This document shows positions 16,504 through 24,505 of a stretch of DNA of 39,461 bases, piece by piece; positions within the stretch are counted from its first letter, which is position 1, and each line of letters starts with the position of its first letter. A program made the translations under genes and the position numbers. Origin of the DNA: Chloroflexi bacterium 54-19 (GTDB lineage: Bacteria > Chloroflexota > Chloroflexia > Chloroheliales > Chloroheliaceae); NCBI GenBank assembly GCA_001898225.1, contig MKTJ01000078.1, positions 1 through 39,461 on the forward strand, read 5' to 3'. The notes beneath the pieces are model-generated. The model saw only the letters and a list, made by a program, of their open reading frames with translations, searched no databases and was not told the DNA's origin.

Positions 16504-18024
16504 TTAAAGGACTTTATTTTTATCAAAAGTTGGAATTTCAAAGAAGAAGGCGCTACCCTGCCCGACCCTGGAATTAAACCCGATTTCGCCGCCGTGGTTC
16601 TCGATAATCGCCTTGGCAATACTGAGCCCCAGCCCGGTCCCACCCATTCGCCGGGTTGAGGAGGAGTCGGCCTGGGCGAACTTGTTAAAAATCTGGTTAC
16701 GGAATTCCAACGGGATACCCGGTCCCTGGTCGGTAACGGTCACTTTGAAACCTTTTTTGACACAATCGAGCCGCACTCTGACCTCGCTGCCCGCCGGGGA
16801 GAACTTGATAGCGTTGGAAAGCAGGTTTGTCAGCACCTGGACCAACCGGTTTTTATCGGCCATTACCAGCGGTTGGTCGGGAAGGTCATCCGGTTCGAGG
16901 ATTAAATTTATTTTTCCCTGGTTGGAGAGTGGTTGGTTGATGGTGATGGTATCTTCTACAAGGGCGCGCAGGTCCTGGGGCCGGAAATCGAAAGTCATCT
17001 TCCCGGCCTCAATTTTCTCAAAATCAAGGATGTCATTGATAAGACCAAGCAGACGTTCGCTGTTCCGGTAGGCTACCTCGGCCATCTGGCGGGCCTGGTC
17101 GGGCAGGCTCCCGGCGGCGCCACTGGTCAGCAGACCGAGCGAGCCCATAATGGCAGTTAGAGGGGTCCGTAATTCGTGACTGACCGTGGCTATAAAATCG
17201 TTTTTGAGGTTTTCGACCTTTTTGCGGTTGGTAATATCCCGCGAAATCCCGATAATCCCGATGACGTTTCCCTGGCTGTCGCGATAGGGGTCTTTGGTAG
17301 TCAGGAAGATATGCAGTTTGCCTTCGTGGTCGGTAATGGGTACTTCATAGGTCTGGGACTGGCCTGTCTCGATAACCATCTCATCGGATTTTTTTAAAAG
17401 TAGGCTGGTTTGCTGGGGCCATAATTCTTCGGTGGTATGGCCGATAATTTCGTCCTGGGTTATACCGAGCAGGTCCACGTAAACTTTATTGGCCAGGAGG
17501 AAGCGGCCCTCCCGGTCTTTAACATAAATCGCCTCGGTTGAGCCTTCGATGACGGTCGCCAGCAGGTTTCGTTCCTTTTTGAGGTTCTGGTCGGCCTCTT
17601 TCCAGGCTGTAATATCCCGGAAGGATGAAACAACTCCGTAAGGCCGAGTCTGGCCCGGTTTGAACAGGGGCCGTGAACTGATATTGAGCCAGATTTTCCG
17701 GTGGTCGGGCCGGGTAACCCGGATAATCACGTCCGATACCGAGTTGCCGGTCTGGAGGGCGACCAGGGCGGGGTGTTTCATTACGTCAAAAGGTTCGCCG
17801 TTTTCTTTGATGGGTTCCCACTGGGGTTTGAGAAACGTGCGGGCGGTGATTTCTTTAACCGGCATCCCGAAAATAAACCCGGCCTCGGCGTTGCACTCCA
17901 GAATTTGACCGTTAGCCGCCTGGACGATAATACCATCGCGCATCACCTCAATAATGTTGCGATAACGATCTTCTGTTTCAGCCTGGTTAACAGGTGAGTT
18001 AGCGTGATTGTTAGTAATTTCCAT
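16504..18024 (-). CDS. Soluble PAS-PAS hybrid-less sensor histidine kinase
   Basis: Two-component sensor with two PAS domains (about residues 20-140 and 150-268, both ending in the PAC-like FRDITAWKEAD and SRDITNRKKVEN), a HisKA dimerisation domain with phospho-acceptor H283 in SHELRTPL, and a HATPase domain (about 385-497) with LLSNAIKFSP, DQGPGIP and GGTGLGLSIA boxes. There is no transmembrane segment, so it senses an internal signal such as redox, oxygen or a small ligand. It ends soon after the ATPase domain and has no receiver. No response regulator gene is nearby. Start: ATG at 18024; upstream sequence is AT-rich with no strong ribosome site. Confidence 0.92.
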   Translation of the reverse strand: MEITNNHANSPVNQAETEDRYRNIIEVMRDGIIVQAANGQILECNAEAGFIFGMPVKEITARTFLKPQWEPIKENGEPFDVMKHPALVALQTGNSVSDVIIRVTRPDHRKIWLNISSRPLFKPGQTRPYGVVSSFRDITAWKEADQNLKKERNLLATVIEGSTEAIYVKDREGRFLLANKVYVDLLGITQDEIIGHTTEELWPQQTSLLLKKSDEMVIETGQSQTYEVPITDHEGKLHIFLTTKDPYRDSQGNVIGIIGISRDITNRKKVENLKNDFIATVSHELRTPLTAIMGSLGLLTSGAAGSLPDQARQMAEVAYRNSERLLGLINDILDFEKIEAGKMTFDFRPQDLRALVEDTITINQPLSNQGKINLILEPDDLPDQPLVMADKNRLVQVLTNLLSNAIKFSPAGSEVRVRLDCVKKGFKVTVTDQGPGIPLEFRNQIFNKFAQADSSSTRRMGGTGLGLSIAKAIIENHGGEIGFNSRVGQGSAFFFEIPTFDKNKVL

Positions 18025-18612
18025 AATTCTGCCAGCTTAAAAGATTGCCGCCATTCTTGCCAGGACATAGCATAAAGTAATATACCAGTTAAATATAACA
18101 AAAACCATAACAAATTTTAACAGAAATAATCCAAACCAATTACAATTTTATTGTCTATAATTTCTCAATCAAACCAGAACTTTGAAAATTAAAGTCAATT
18201 AAATTTTATTTCCGAAAGAAGGAAACGGTTAATTTGCCTTGTCCTACAAAAGCTAGCTAGAACTTGACCGGGTAAATATTTTCGGTTGGCGTTAAAAGCC
18301 GGGTATAGGGTGTAGAAAGGTTGTTTTCCCGTTGTTCTCTGACAAAATTAGATAAAGTTCGGTTTGAAGTTTCACGTAAACCTCTTGAAACTATCTGTAA
18401 ATGGGCCCGGCCATGAACAAGATTAGCAAGAGAAGGGCCAATCCTATTGTAAAACCGGACCGGGCCGGTTCGAAAGAGGCCCGATTGTACTAATTTGCAA
18501 TGCAGGACTTATAAATAGAAAATTAACCCTCAATAAAGAAATTTGTAAAAGAAATTTGTAAAGAAATTATTTTAGCAGACAGTCCTTTCGATTTTTGCCC
18601 AATTTTAAAAGA
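18025..18612. other. AT-rich non-coding spacer
   Basis: No supportable gene in about 590 bases between the kinase gene and the SRPBCC-ArsR promoter. Visible items are a 13-base tandem repeat (18536-18568), and a small hairpin AACCGG (18453-18458) with CCGGTT (18465-18470). The composition is markedly more AT-rich than the flanking genes. Confidence 0.6.
18536..18568. repeat. 13-base tandem repeat, about 2.5 units
   Basis: AAGAAATTTGTAA occurs at 18536-18548 and 18549-18561, followed by a partial third copy ending near 18568. It lies about 45 bases upstream of the first operator palindrome. Confidence 0.7.
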
Positions 18613-18634
18613 AGTGCAACCAGTCAGTTGCACA
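18613..18634 (+). promoter_or_regulatory. Operator 1 of the SRPBCC-ArsR unit
   Basis: Palindrome AGTGCAAC-CAGTCA-GTTGCACa: 7 of 8 arm positions pair. Its right arm contains the -35 hexamer TTGCAC, so a bound protein would block RNA polymerase. It is a near copy of the palindrome at 18657-18678, the centres being 44 bases apart. The likely ligand is the ArsR-type protein encoded by the second gene. Confidence 0.7.
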
Positions 18635-18656
18635 TTTGTTCTAGGTGTGTTACTAT
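18628..18656 (+). promoter_or_regulatory. Promoter of the SRPBCC-ArsR operon
   Basis: TTGCAC (18628-18633), 17-base spacer, TACTAT (18651-18656). The start codon is 66 bases after the -10 box. The promoter is embedded between two palindromes, the classic layout of a repressed promoter. Confidence 0.7.
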
Positions 18657-18678
18657 AGTGCAACCAGTTAGTTGCACT
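18657..18678 (+). promoter_or_regulatory. Operator 2 of the SRPBCC-ArsR unit
   Basis: Perfect 8-bp arms AGTGCAAC and GTTGCACT around CAGTTA, directly after the -10 box and covering the expected transcription start. It differs from operator 1 by one base in the centre and one at the end. Confidence 0.7.
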
Positions 18679-18722
18679 AGCTGGCCGTGACGACAGGGAC
18701 GTTTTAGAGAAAGGACAGCAAA

Positions 18723-19163
18723 ATGACTGAAACGATTGCGGCGGAACAGACGATGGTGATGCGGGCCGACCGGGAGCGTATCTGGAAAGCGCTTACGACC
18801 GCCAAACATTTCTCAAAGTGGTTTGGTTTGCAGGTGGAAATCAGCCGGTTGGAGCCGGGCGGGGAGTTCCGGTTTGTCGAATTTGAGAATAATCTGCCGG
18901 GCAAAATTATCACGGTCGAGCCGCCCGAACTGTTCGAATTCGAGTGGACCCCCGAAGCGGGGGTAAAAATCTTTACCCTGGTCACTTTCCGGCTGGAAGA
19001 AGTGGAAGGCGGCACCCGCGTCACCATGCGCGAGCAGGGTTTTGAAAAGCTGCCGGAGCAGTACCGTAAATCGCGCTTCGAAGGGAACTCGGAAGGCTGG
19101 CAGATTCAGATACACAACCTGGAAAATTACTTGAAGGAGGGCAAGGATATTGGAGAGAACTGA
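18723..19163 (+). CDS. SRPBCC protein of the AHSA1 (activator of Hsp90 ATPase-like) family
   Basis: A 146-residue ligand-binding START-like domain with the family pattern: VMRADRERIWKALTTAKHFSKWF at the start, a central GGEFRFVEF, EPPELFEFEW, and GTRVTMREQGFEKL near the C terminus. Members bind hydrophobic small molecules or have no assigned function. ATG follows AGAAAGGA at good spacing. The next gene, an ArsR regulator, overlaps it by 14 bases, so the two are translationally coupled; SRPBCC-ArsR pairs are a common bacterial pairing. It is expressed from the two-operator promoter just upstream. Its biochemical role is not known. Confidence 0.88.
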   Translation: MTETIAAEQTMVMRADRERIWKALTTAKHFSKWFGLQVEISRLEPGGEFRFVEFENNLPGKIITVEPPELFEFEWTPEAGVKIFTLVTFRLEEVEGGTRVTMREQGFEKLPEQYRKSRFEGNSEGWQIQIHNLENYLKEGKDIGEN

Positions 19164-19473
19164 CCTCGTTTTTAGCGCCCTGGCCGATGCCACCCGGCGC
19201 GAACTGCTGGGGGTCCTGGCCCGGAGCAGCCCCCGGACCGCCACCCAGCTTGTGGCCGATTTTACGATTACCCGCCAGGGCATTTTGAAGCACCTGGACG
19301 TGCTGGCCCAGGCCGGGCTGGTGGAGGTCCAACCAAAGGGCCGGGAGAAGCGTTATTCGCTTTCGCCCCGGCCCCTGGATGATGTTGAGGATTGGATTTC
19401 GGCTATCAACGCCCGCTGGCAGGAACGCCTGGCCCGCTTGAAAGACCTGGTCGAAAGCGACGAGCCGCTTTAG
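19150..19473 (+). CDS. ArsR-family winged-helix transcriptional regulator
   Basis: DNA-binding repressor of 107 residues. FSALADATRRELLGVLARS is the typical ArsR opening, followed by the recognition region TATQLVADFTITRQGILKHLDVLAQAGLVEV and the wing KGREKRYSLSP. There are no cysteines, so it is not a classic metal sensor; it matches the SRPBCC-linked subfamily ending in WQERLARLKDLVE. The TTG start at 19150 is supported by GGAGG (19136-19140) and lies inside the SRPBCC gene. It probably binds the paired palindromes upstream of the operon. It is convergent with the M20 gene, with a single base between stop codons. Confidence 0.9.
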   Translation: MERTDLVFSALADATRRELLGVLARSSPRTATQLVADFTITRQGILKHLDVLAQAGLVEVQPKGREKRYSLSPRPLDDVEDWISAINARWQERLARLKDLVESDEPL

Positions 19474-19474
19474 G

Positions 19475-20674
19475 TTAGGCCCCGGCGAAATGGCGCAACA
19501 ACCGCTCCGCGCTGGCGGCCAGTAAGGCCGTGCCGACCGGGAAGATGTCTTCGTCGAGCCGGAAACGAGGGTCATGGCACTCGAAATAGTCGTTGCCGGG
19601 CCGGGTCGAGCCGAGCGACCAGTAGCAGCCCGGTACCATCGTGGAGAAAATCGAAAAGTCGTCGCCGCCACACTGTGGTTCCTGCCCGATAACGGCGGGA
19701 CTGCCAAAGAGGGCCAGGGCTTCTTCGCGGACCAGGGCGGTTACCACCGGGTCGTTGCTGACAGGCGGACAGCCCGGAATGATGGTCAGGTCGTAATCGC
19801 CGCCAAAGGTCCGGGCTATAGAGCAGGCCTGGTGGAGAGCCTGGTACATGCGTTCGCGGGAAGCCTGGTCGAAGGTGCGAATAGTGCCGGAAATCTGGAC
19901 CTGGGGCGGAATGACGTTGTGGGCGGTGCCGCCCTGGATGATACCGACCGTTATCAGGGCCGGGATGGAGGGTTTCACCAGGCGGTCGCGGATGGCGTAT
20001 ATTGCGTTCAAGACCTGGGAAGCCAGCCAGATGGTATCCAGCCCGGCGTGAGGGTAAGCGGCGTGCGTCCCCTGGCCCCGGATATAGGCGTGGAAGTTAT
20101 CCGGCGCGGCGGCGAAAGGACCGGGCGCGGCCCCGACGCTCCCGGCGGGTAAACTCGGCTCGACGTGCTGCCCGATGATGGCGCTCACCCCGTCCATGAC
20201 TCCATCGGCGGCCATGCGTTCGGCTCCGCTCATACCCTCATCGTCTTCCATTTCCTCGGCGGGCTGGAAGATAAAGCGGACTCGTCCCGCCAGGGGCTGG
20301 TCTTTCAAAATTGCCGCCGCGCCCAGGGCCATCGCCACGTGCGAGTCGTGGCCGCAGGCGTGCATCTTGCCGGGATTGAGCGAACAATATTCCACCCCAC
20401 TTTGCTCCTGGACGGGCAAGGCATCCATATCGGCCCGGATTGCCACGATTGGCCCGCCCTCCGGTCCCAGGTCTGCCGTGACCCCGGTCTTGCCAACCCC
20501 GGTCTTTGGCGATAACCCCAGCGATTGGAGGGCCGCCGCGACATACTGGGCTGTACCAATTTCCTGGAAACCGAGTTCGGGGTGCTGGTGGATGTGCCGC
20601 CGCCAGCCCACAATTTGGCCTGAAATCTCGCGGGCGCGGTCGAGGTAGGATGAGGCCAGCCGGTCAATCGTCAT
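19475..20674 (-). CDS. M20-family metal-dependent amidohydrolase
   Basis: Hydrolyses an N-acyl amino acid or related amide with two metal ions. The metal site MHACGHD (C107, H109) and FQPAEE (E140-E141), a GQHVEP histidine, and a late ECHDPRF histidine are all present; the dimerisation (lid) domain lies between about residues 185 and 300, containing TAHNVIPPQVQISGTIRTF. This is the hippurate/IAA-amino-acid hydrolase subgroup, which also includes N-acetyldiaminopimelate deacetylase. It has 399 residues, normal for the group, and no signal peptide. ATG follows AAGGAG. Upstream on the minus strand is a TTGACA, but without a good -10 at standard distance. The substrate is unknown. Confidence 0.9.
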   Translation of the reverse strand: MTIDRLASSYLDRAREISGQIVGWRRHIHQHPELGFQEIGTAQYVAAALQSLGLSPKTGVGKTGVTADLGPEGGPIVAIRADMDALPVQEQSGVEYCSLNPGKMHACGHDSHVAMALGAAAILKDQPLAGRVRFIFQPAEEMEDDEGMSGAERMAADGVMDGVSAIIGQHVEPSLPAGSVGAAPGPFAAAPDNFHAYIRGQGTHAAYPHAGLDTIWLASQVLNAIYAIRDRLVKPSIPALITVGIIQGGTAHNVIPPQVQISGTIRTFDQASRERMYQALHQACSIARTFGGDYDLTIIPGCPPVSNDPVVTALVREEALALFGSPAVIGQEPQCGGDDFSIFSTMVPGCYWSLGSTRPGNDYFECHDPRFRLDEDIFPVGTALLAASAERLLRHFAGA

Positions 20675-20762
20675 ACAAGGCTCCTTCTGTTAGAATGCGG
20701 ATAAATTTTTATAGGAGAAGCTTAAACCGGGCTTACCGCTGTGTCAACAAAAGAGGGGGCCA

Positions 20763-21743
20763 ATGCTGGAACGCGCATCTATAGATGATTCGGCTATAAT
20801 CACTGTCCTCGAAAAAGAATATGGTCTGAAAATAGATAATTTTGAATTTCTGCCTGTAGGGGCCGCCGGGTGGAGTTACCGGGCCGAAACCGCACCGCAA
20901 GGCCGGTGGTTTGTCAAGTTGCGGCAGGGTAAGGTTTATCCCCCGGCGGTTGAAATCCCGGTTGTTTTGCGGCAATCTCTTAAAACGGAATTATTGCTGC
21001 CCGCTTTACCAACCCGGCAAGGCGATTTATGGGCAGAAACGGCAAACTTTTACCTGGCTGTCTATCCGTACCTGACAGGGCATAATGCGATGGATCTTCC
21101 CCTGAACGATACGAACTGGCAAAAAATAGGGAGGTTTTTCGCCGGGTTACATTCAGCCGGAAAAATACCGATATTAAGTGATTTTCTAAAGGTTGAAAAA
21201 TTTAACTCGGATTGCCAGCAAATCGCGCCGGAAGTGCTGAATGAAGCTTTACATAAGAACCATGAAGGTGTCGCCCTCATCCTGGAAAAATTTATCCGGG
21301 AGAAAGCTGCCGAGATAACCCGGATTATCGCGCGAACCCGCCAGTTAGGCCAGATTCTGCGAGAGAAACAACCGGAAATGGTCCTGTGTCACGGCGACCC
21401 GAATACCAGCAATATCTTTGTGACGGAAACAGGTGAACTTTACGTCCTGGATTGGGACGAGGTGATGCTCGCTCCACCCGAACGCGATTTGATGTTTTTC
21501 GCGAATGAAAAAAATTTCTGGCAGGGTTATGACCGCGCCGAATGGTTTGTGCCAGACCGGACGACCCTGGCCTATTACCGTTATGAATGGGTTGTCCAGG
21601 AAATAGCCGATTTCGGCGAGCAAGTTTTCTGGGGTGATTTGACCCTGCCTACCAAAGAAGACGCCTTACAAAAGTTTCGCCAGCTTTTCAATCCAGGTGA
21701 CGTTGTTGAAGAAGCCTATCAGGCAGAGAAATTCCTAATTTAA
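20763..21743 (+). CDS. APH(9)-like aminoglycoside phosphotransferase family protein
   Basis: Kinase-like small-molecule phosphotransferase. The catalytic loop LCHGDPNTSNIFV (H210, D212) and the metal-binding YVLDWDEVMLAPPERDLMF block match the spectinomycin phosphotransferase branch of the APH family, which also contains many household kinases of unknown substrate. The length, 326 residues, agrees. ATG follows GAGGGGG. Compared with its neighbours the gene is visibly more AT-rich (many AAA, ATA, TTT codons), hinting at acquisition from another genome. It is divergent from the M20 gene and stands alone. Assigning drug resistance from sequence alone would be unsafe. Confidence 0.75.
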   Translation: MLERASIDDSAIITVLEKEYGLKIDNFEFLPVGAAGWSYRAETAPQGRWFVKLRQGKVYPPAVEIPVVLRQSLKTELLLPALPTRQGDLWAETANFYLAVYPYLTGHNAMDLPLNDTNWQKIGRFFAGLHSAGKIPILSDFLKVEKFNSDCQQIAPEVLNEALHKNHEGVALILEKFIREKAAEITRIIARTRQLGQILREKQPEMVLCHGDPNTSNIFVTETGELYVLDWDEVMLAPPERDLMFFANEKNFWQGYDRAEWFVPDRTTLAYYRYEWVVQEIADFGEQVFWGDLTLPTKEDALQKFRQLFNPGDVVEEAYQAEKFLI

Positions 21744-21871
21744 GGCGGCTGGTCGCTTCCGTCAGGTCCAATTGGATGTTTTTAGGATTTGTTGGAGCGG
21801 GCTGGCTAAAAGATAGGCGTTTTAGCCTGGTATGAATAAAGTTTTGGCTCTATAATTTATCTCAATGTGGG

Positions 21872-21900
21872 GAAGCCTTTTATAAGGGCTTTTCTATTTT
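21872..21900 (+). terminator. Weak hairpin downstream of the APH-like gene
   Basis: AAGCC and GGCTT arms around a 9-base AT-rich loop, then TTCTATTTTT. It lies about 130 bases after the APH-like stop. The stem is short. Confidence 0.4.
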
Positions 21901-21952
21901 TCCATTAAAAAGAGCAAAATACCCTGATTAAGAGGATGAAAGGACGAGCGAG

Positions 21953-23182
21953 ATGAACACCGAGAGGTGGTTGAGCGAAACAGCCAGGGGCGCCCAGGCT
22001 TCGGACATACGTGAACTGCTAAAACTGACGGCCCGGCCCGACATGATTTCCCTGGCGGGCGGTCTGCCGGACCCGGCCCTTTTCCCGGTCGAAGAATACG
22101 AAGTGGCGATGAGCCGGGTAATGACCACCCACGGACGCCAGGCTTTGCAGTACAGCACCACCGAGGGCCTGACCGAATTGCGCGAACTGCTGGTGCAGAA
22201 CCTGGCCGGGGAGGGCATCGAATGTCCTGACGGCATCGAGAACGTCATCCTGACCACCGGGTCGCAACAGGCCCTGGAACTGGTCGGCAAGCTCTTTATC
22301 GAACCGGGCGATACTATCCTGGTCGAAGCGCCTTCTTACCTGGGAGCTATCCAGGCGTTCAGTCTGCGCCAACCCCGCTACGAAGCGGTTGAAATGGACG
22401 ACCAGGGCTTGAAAGTTGATTTGCTGGCCGAAAAGGTCGCCGCGCTTAAAAAAGAAGGCCGCGCCCCCAAGTTTTTGTACACCGTCCCGACCTTCCAGAA
22501 TCCCGCGGGGGTCTGCCTGAGCCTGGAACGGCGCAAAGCCCTGCTCGAACTGGCCGAGCGTGAAGATTTCCTCATTATCGAGGACGACCCCTACGGGCGT
22601 TTGCGGTTCCGGGGCGAACCCCTCCCCTCTTTGAAAAGTCTCGACCGGACCGGGCGGGTTATCACCCTGCGGACCTTCTCCAAGACCCTTGCTCCTGGCT
22701 TGCGCACCGGCTATGTTATTGGCAACCCCGAATTCCTGCGCCGGATTGTCATCCTGAAGCAGTCGGCGGACCTCTGCTCTCCGGCCCTGACCCAGTACAT
22801 CATCCTGGAAATGCTCAAAGATGGGGCCATGGAGAAATATATCCAGAAGGTAATCCAGGTTTACGGGCACAAAGAGCAGGTGATGGCGGCGGCCCTAAAA
22901 GCGACCCAGGCCGAGACCGGGGCAAGCTGGAACGAGCCGGAAGGCGGGATGTTCTTCTGGCTGCAACTGCCGGAGGGACTGGACGCCGGGAATTTGCTTT
23001 TCAAGGCCCTGGAAGCGGGGGTAGCCTATGTCAAAGGCCCGGCTTTCTACACCAACGAAACTGCTGGCCGGAACTGCTTGCGCCTGAACTTCTCGCAACC
23101 GTCTGAATCGCAGATTACGCGGGGTATCGAGCGGCTGGCCTCAATTATCCAGGAAGCCCGGCAGATTCCGGCAGGACGTTAA
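21953..23182 (+). CDS. PLP-dependent aminotransferase, LysN/2-aminoadipate type
   Basis: Fold-type I class I/II aminotransferase of 409 residues. Typical segments are MISLAGGLPDPALFP near the start, LQYSTTEGLTELRELL, the PNP-like TVPTFQNPAGVCLS, EDDPYGRLRF and the PLP lysine K244 in RTFSKTLAPGLRTGYV. This pattern matches 2-aminoadipate (LysN) and related broad-specificity aminotransferases, also seen fused to GntR domains in MocR regulators; no helix-turn-helix is present. ATG follows GAAAGGACGAGCGAG. It is convergent with another aminotransferase gene, 23 bases away. The exact amino-donor specificity is unresolved. Confidence 0.9.
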   Translation: MNTERWLSETARGAQASDIRELLKLTARPDMISLAGGLPDPALFPVEEYEVAMSRVMTTHGRQALQYSTTEGLTELRELLVQNLAGEGIECPDGIENVILTTGSQQALELVGKLFIEPGDTILVEAPSYLGAIQAFSLRQPRYEAVEMDDQGLKVDLLAEKVAALKKEGRAPKFLYTVPTFQNPAGVCLSLERRKALLELAEREDFLIIEDDPYGRLRFRGEPLPSLKSLDRTGRVITLRTFSKTLAPGLRTGYVIGNPEFLRRIVILKQSADLCSPALTQYIILEMLKDGAMEKYIQKVIQVYGHKEQVMAAALKATQAETGASWNEPEGGMFFWLQLPEGLDAGNLLFKALEAGVAYVKGPAFYTNETAGRNCLRLNFSQPSESQITRGIERLASIIQEARQIPAGR

Positions 23183-23201
23183 ACGAAACAACGTTTAACG
23201 T
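23176..23201. terminator. Palindrome between convergent aminotransferase genes
   Basis: ACGTTAAACG (23176-23185) and CGTTTAACGT (23192-23201) form a perfect 10-bp stem with a 6-base loop. It overlaps the stop codon of the plus-strand gene (TAA at 23180-23182). There is no T-run, so it may act by blocking or terminating both transcripts weakly. Confidence 0.55.
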
Positions 23202-23205
23202 GAGC

Positions 23206-24363
23206 TTATAATAGGGTCGCCCGAACTTTTGCGCCAATCCCCTGCAAACGTTCGAGCGGCTCGTTGGAAAAGACGAACCTCACGAAACGGCTACCGTTGA
23301 TTTCACCCCAACCATCCATCGTGGTTGCGGCAATCCGACCCTTTTCGAAAAGCCGTTTCGACATCTCCGCCCCACTCAGGCCGAGCGGCTGGCCGTCAAT
23401 CAGTAAGGACCAGCCCCCGGCAGGCCGCATTACCGGTAACCCCTCTAACTCGCTCAAAATAAGGTTGCGCCGCTGTTCCCAGGTGGCGACCGCCTGCAAT
23501 ACGTCTGCGTCACCCATTTCGAGACCAAGCGCGGCGGCTTCCTGGGCGATACCGACCGGCACCACCACGTTACTCATCGAGACCAGCGCAATATCGGGAA
23601 TGACCGTTTCGGGTGCGACAATCCAGCCGACCCGCCAGCCAATCATGCGTAACTCCTTCGAGGCCGCACCCACCGTGATAGTCCGTTCGGCCATCCCCGG
23701 CAGGTTGGCCGGGTGAAAAATGGTCCGACCATCATACAAAATCCGTTCCATGGCGGTGTCGTAGATAAGCCAGAGGTCGTGCTGCCGGGCAACACGGGCA
23801 ATTTCTTCCCAGTCCTCCCGGTCGAAAAACCCACCGGAAGGCATGGAAGGGCTCATCAGCAGCATGGCCCTGGTCTTTGGAGAAACCGCCCGGCTGACGG
23901 CTTCCCGGTCGAGTTTCCAGTCCTGGCCCTGTTGCAAGAACGGCACCAGCCTGGGAACGCCACCCGCGATACGGACCCGGTTGAGCAGCCCGACATAGGT
24001 CGGGTCGGTCAGGATAACCTCGTCGCCCGGCTCGATTAAAGCAAGCAGCACGTTAAGGATGCCGCTAAGACCCCCGGCGGAAATCACCACGTTCCGGTCG
24101 CCTTCATAGGGATGCCCCGATAAGCGCGAGACGTGCGCGGCAGCGGCCCGGCGCAGGCGGGTCTGCCCGACAAACGGTAAATAGCTGTTGTTGCGGTCTT
24201 CCAAAATAGCTGCCTGGGTCGCCGCCAGCACCGCCGGGTGAGGCATCAGGTCGGTATCGAGATTTTCCAGGCGCAGTATATCCTCGCCGCCGGTCTGGTC
24301 GGCCAGGTTACCCATTTTGTCTACGCCAATGCCGGTCATGCCAGCCAGTCGTGAGGGGCGCAT
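23206..24363 (-). CDS. PLP-dependent aminotransferase, aspartate/aromatic-like
   Basis: Class I/II aminotransferase of 385 residues. Segments include NNSYLPFVGQTRLRRAAAAH, VVISAGGLSGILNVLLALIEPGDEV, DPTYVGLLNRV, LWLIYDTAMERILYD and the PLP lysine K236 in VGAASKELRMIGWRVGW. The usual N-x-P-x-G segment is SPSMPSGGFF, with serine at the first position, a departure from most relatives. ATG follows CAGGAGAA. A minus-strand TATAAT (24411-24416) about 45 bases upstream is a plausible -10 box. It is convergent with, and unrelated in subfamily to, the LysN-like gene. Substrate not assignable. Confidence 0.88.
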   Translation of the reverse strand: MRPSRLAGMTGIGVDKMGNLADQTGGEDILRLENLDTDLMPHPAVLAATQAAILEDRNNSYLPFVGQTRLRRAAAAHVSRLSGHPYEGDRNVVISAGGLSGILNVLLALIEPGDEVILTDPTYVGLLNRVRIAGGVPRLVPFLQQGQDWKLDREAVSRAVSPKTRAMLLMSPSMPSGGFFDREDWEEIARVARQHDLWLIYDTAMERILYDGRTIFHPANLPGMAERTITVGAASKELRMIGWRVGWIVAPETVIPDIALVSMSNVVVPVGIAQEAAALGLEMGDADVLQAVATWEQRRNLILSELEGLPVMRPAGGWSLLIDGQPLGLSGAEMSKRLFEKGRIAATTMDGWGEINGSRFVRFVFSNEPLERLQGIGAKVRATLL

Positions 24364-24410
24364 TTTATTCTCCTGCTCGGTTCGGGTTCACTAAACGCAA
24401 AGCCATGCCC

Positions 24411-24442
24411 ATTATAAGCGCCCTGGAAAAAATTGACCAGGG
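24411..24442 (-). promoter_or_regulatory. Candidate promoter with overlapping palindrome for the second aminotransferase
   Basis: Minus-strand TATAAT (24411-24416) directly adjoins CCCTGG (24421-24426) and CCAGGG (24437-24442), a perfect 6-bp inverted repeat in the spacer region. On the plus strand TTTTT follows, so a terminator for unseen plus-strand transcripts is the alternative. No good -35 is visible. Confidence 0.35.
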
Positions 24443-24451
24443 TTTTTGCCC

Positions 24452-24485
24452 AAAAGGAAAAGACCGCCCCGACAATAGGACGGTC
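24452..24485 (-). terminator. Terminator of the low-complexity lipoprotein gene
   Basis: On the minus strand GACCGTCC (24478-24485) pairs with GGGCGGTC (24462-24469) with one G-U pair, followed by TTTTCCTTTT. It lies shortly after the stop at 24506. Confidence 0.8.
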
Positions 24486-24505
24486 CTTCCCAGGAGAGAT
24501 ATTGA

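Noticed and set aside
18025..18612. Small genes in the AT-rich spacer
   Set aside because: No frame with a ribosome site and plausible product; stops are frequent in all frames.
20690..20762. Minus-strand TTGACA as an M20 gene promoter
   Set aside because: The -35 is perfect but the base run 17 positions on (TAAGCT) is a poor -10, so no promoter was called.
20763..21743. Spectinomycin resistance gene
   Set aside because: Only the family match is visible; many APH-like kinases act on other small molecules, so resistance is not claimed.
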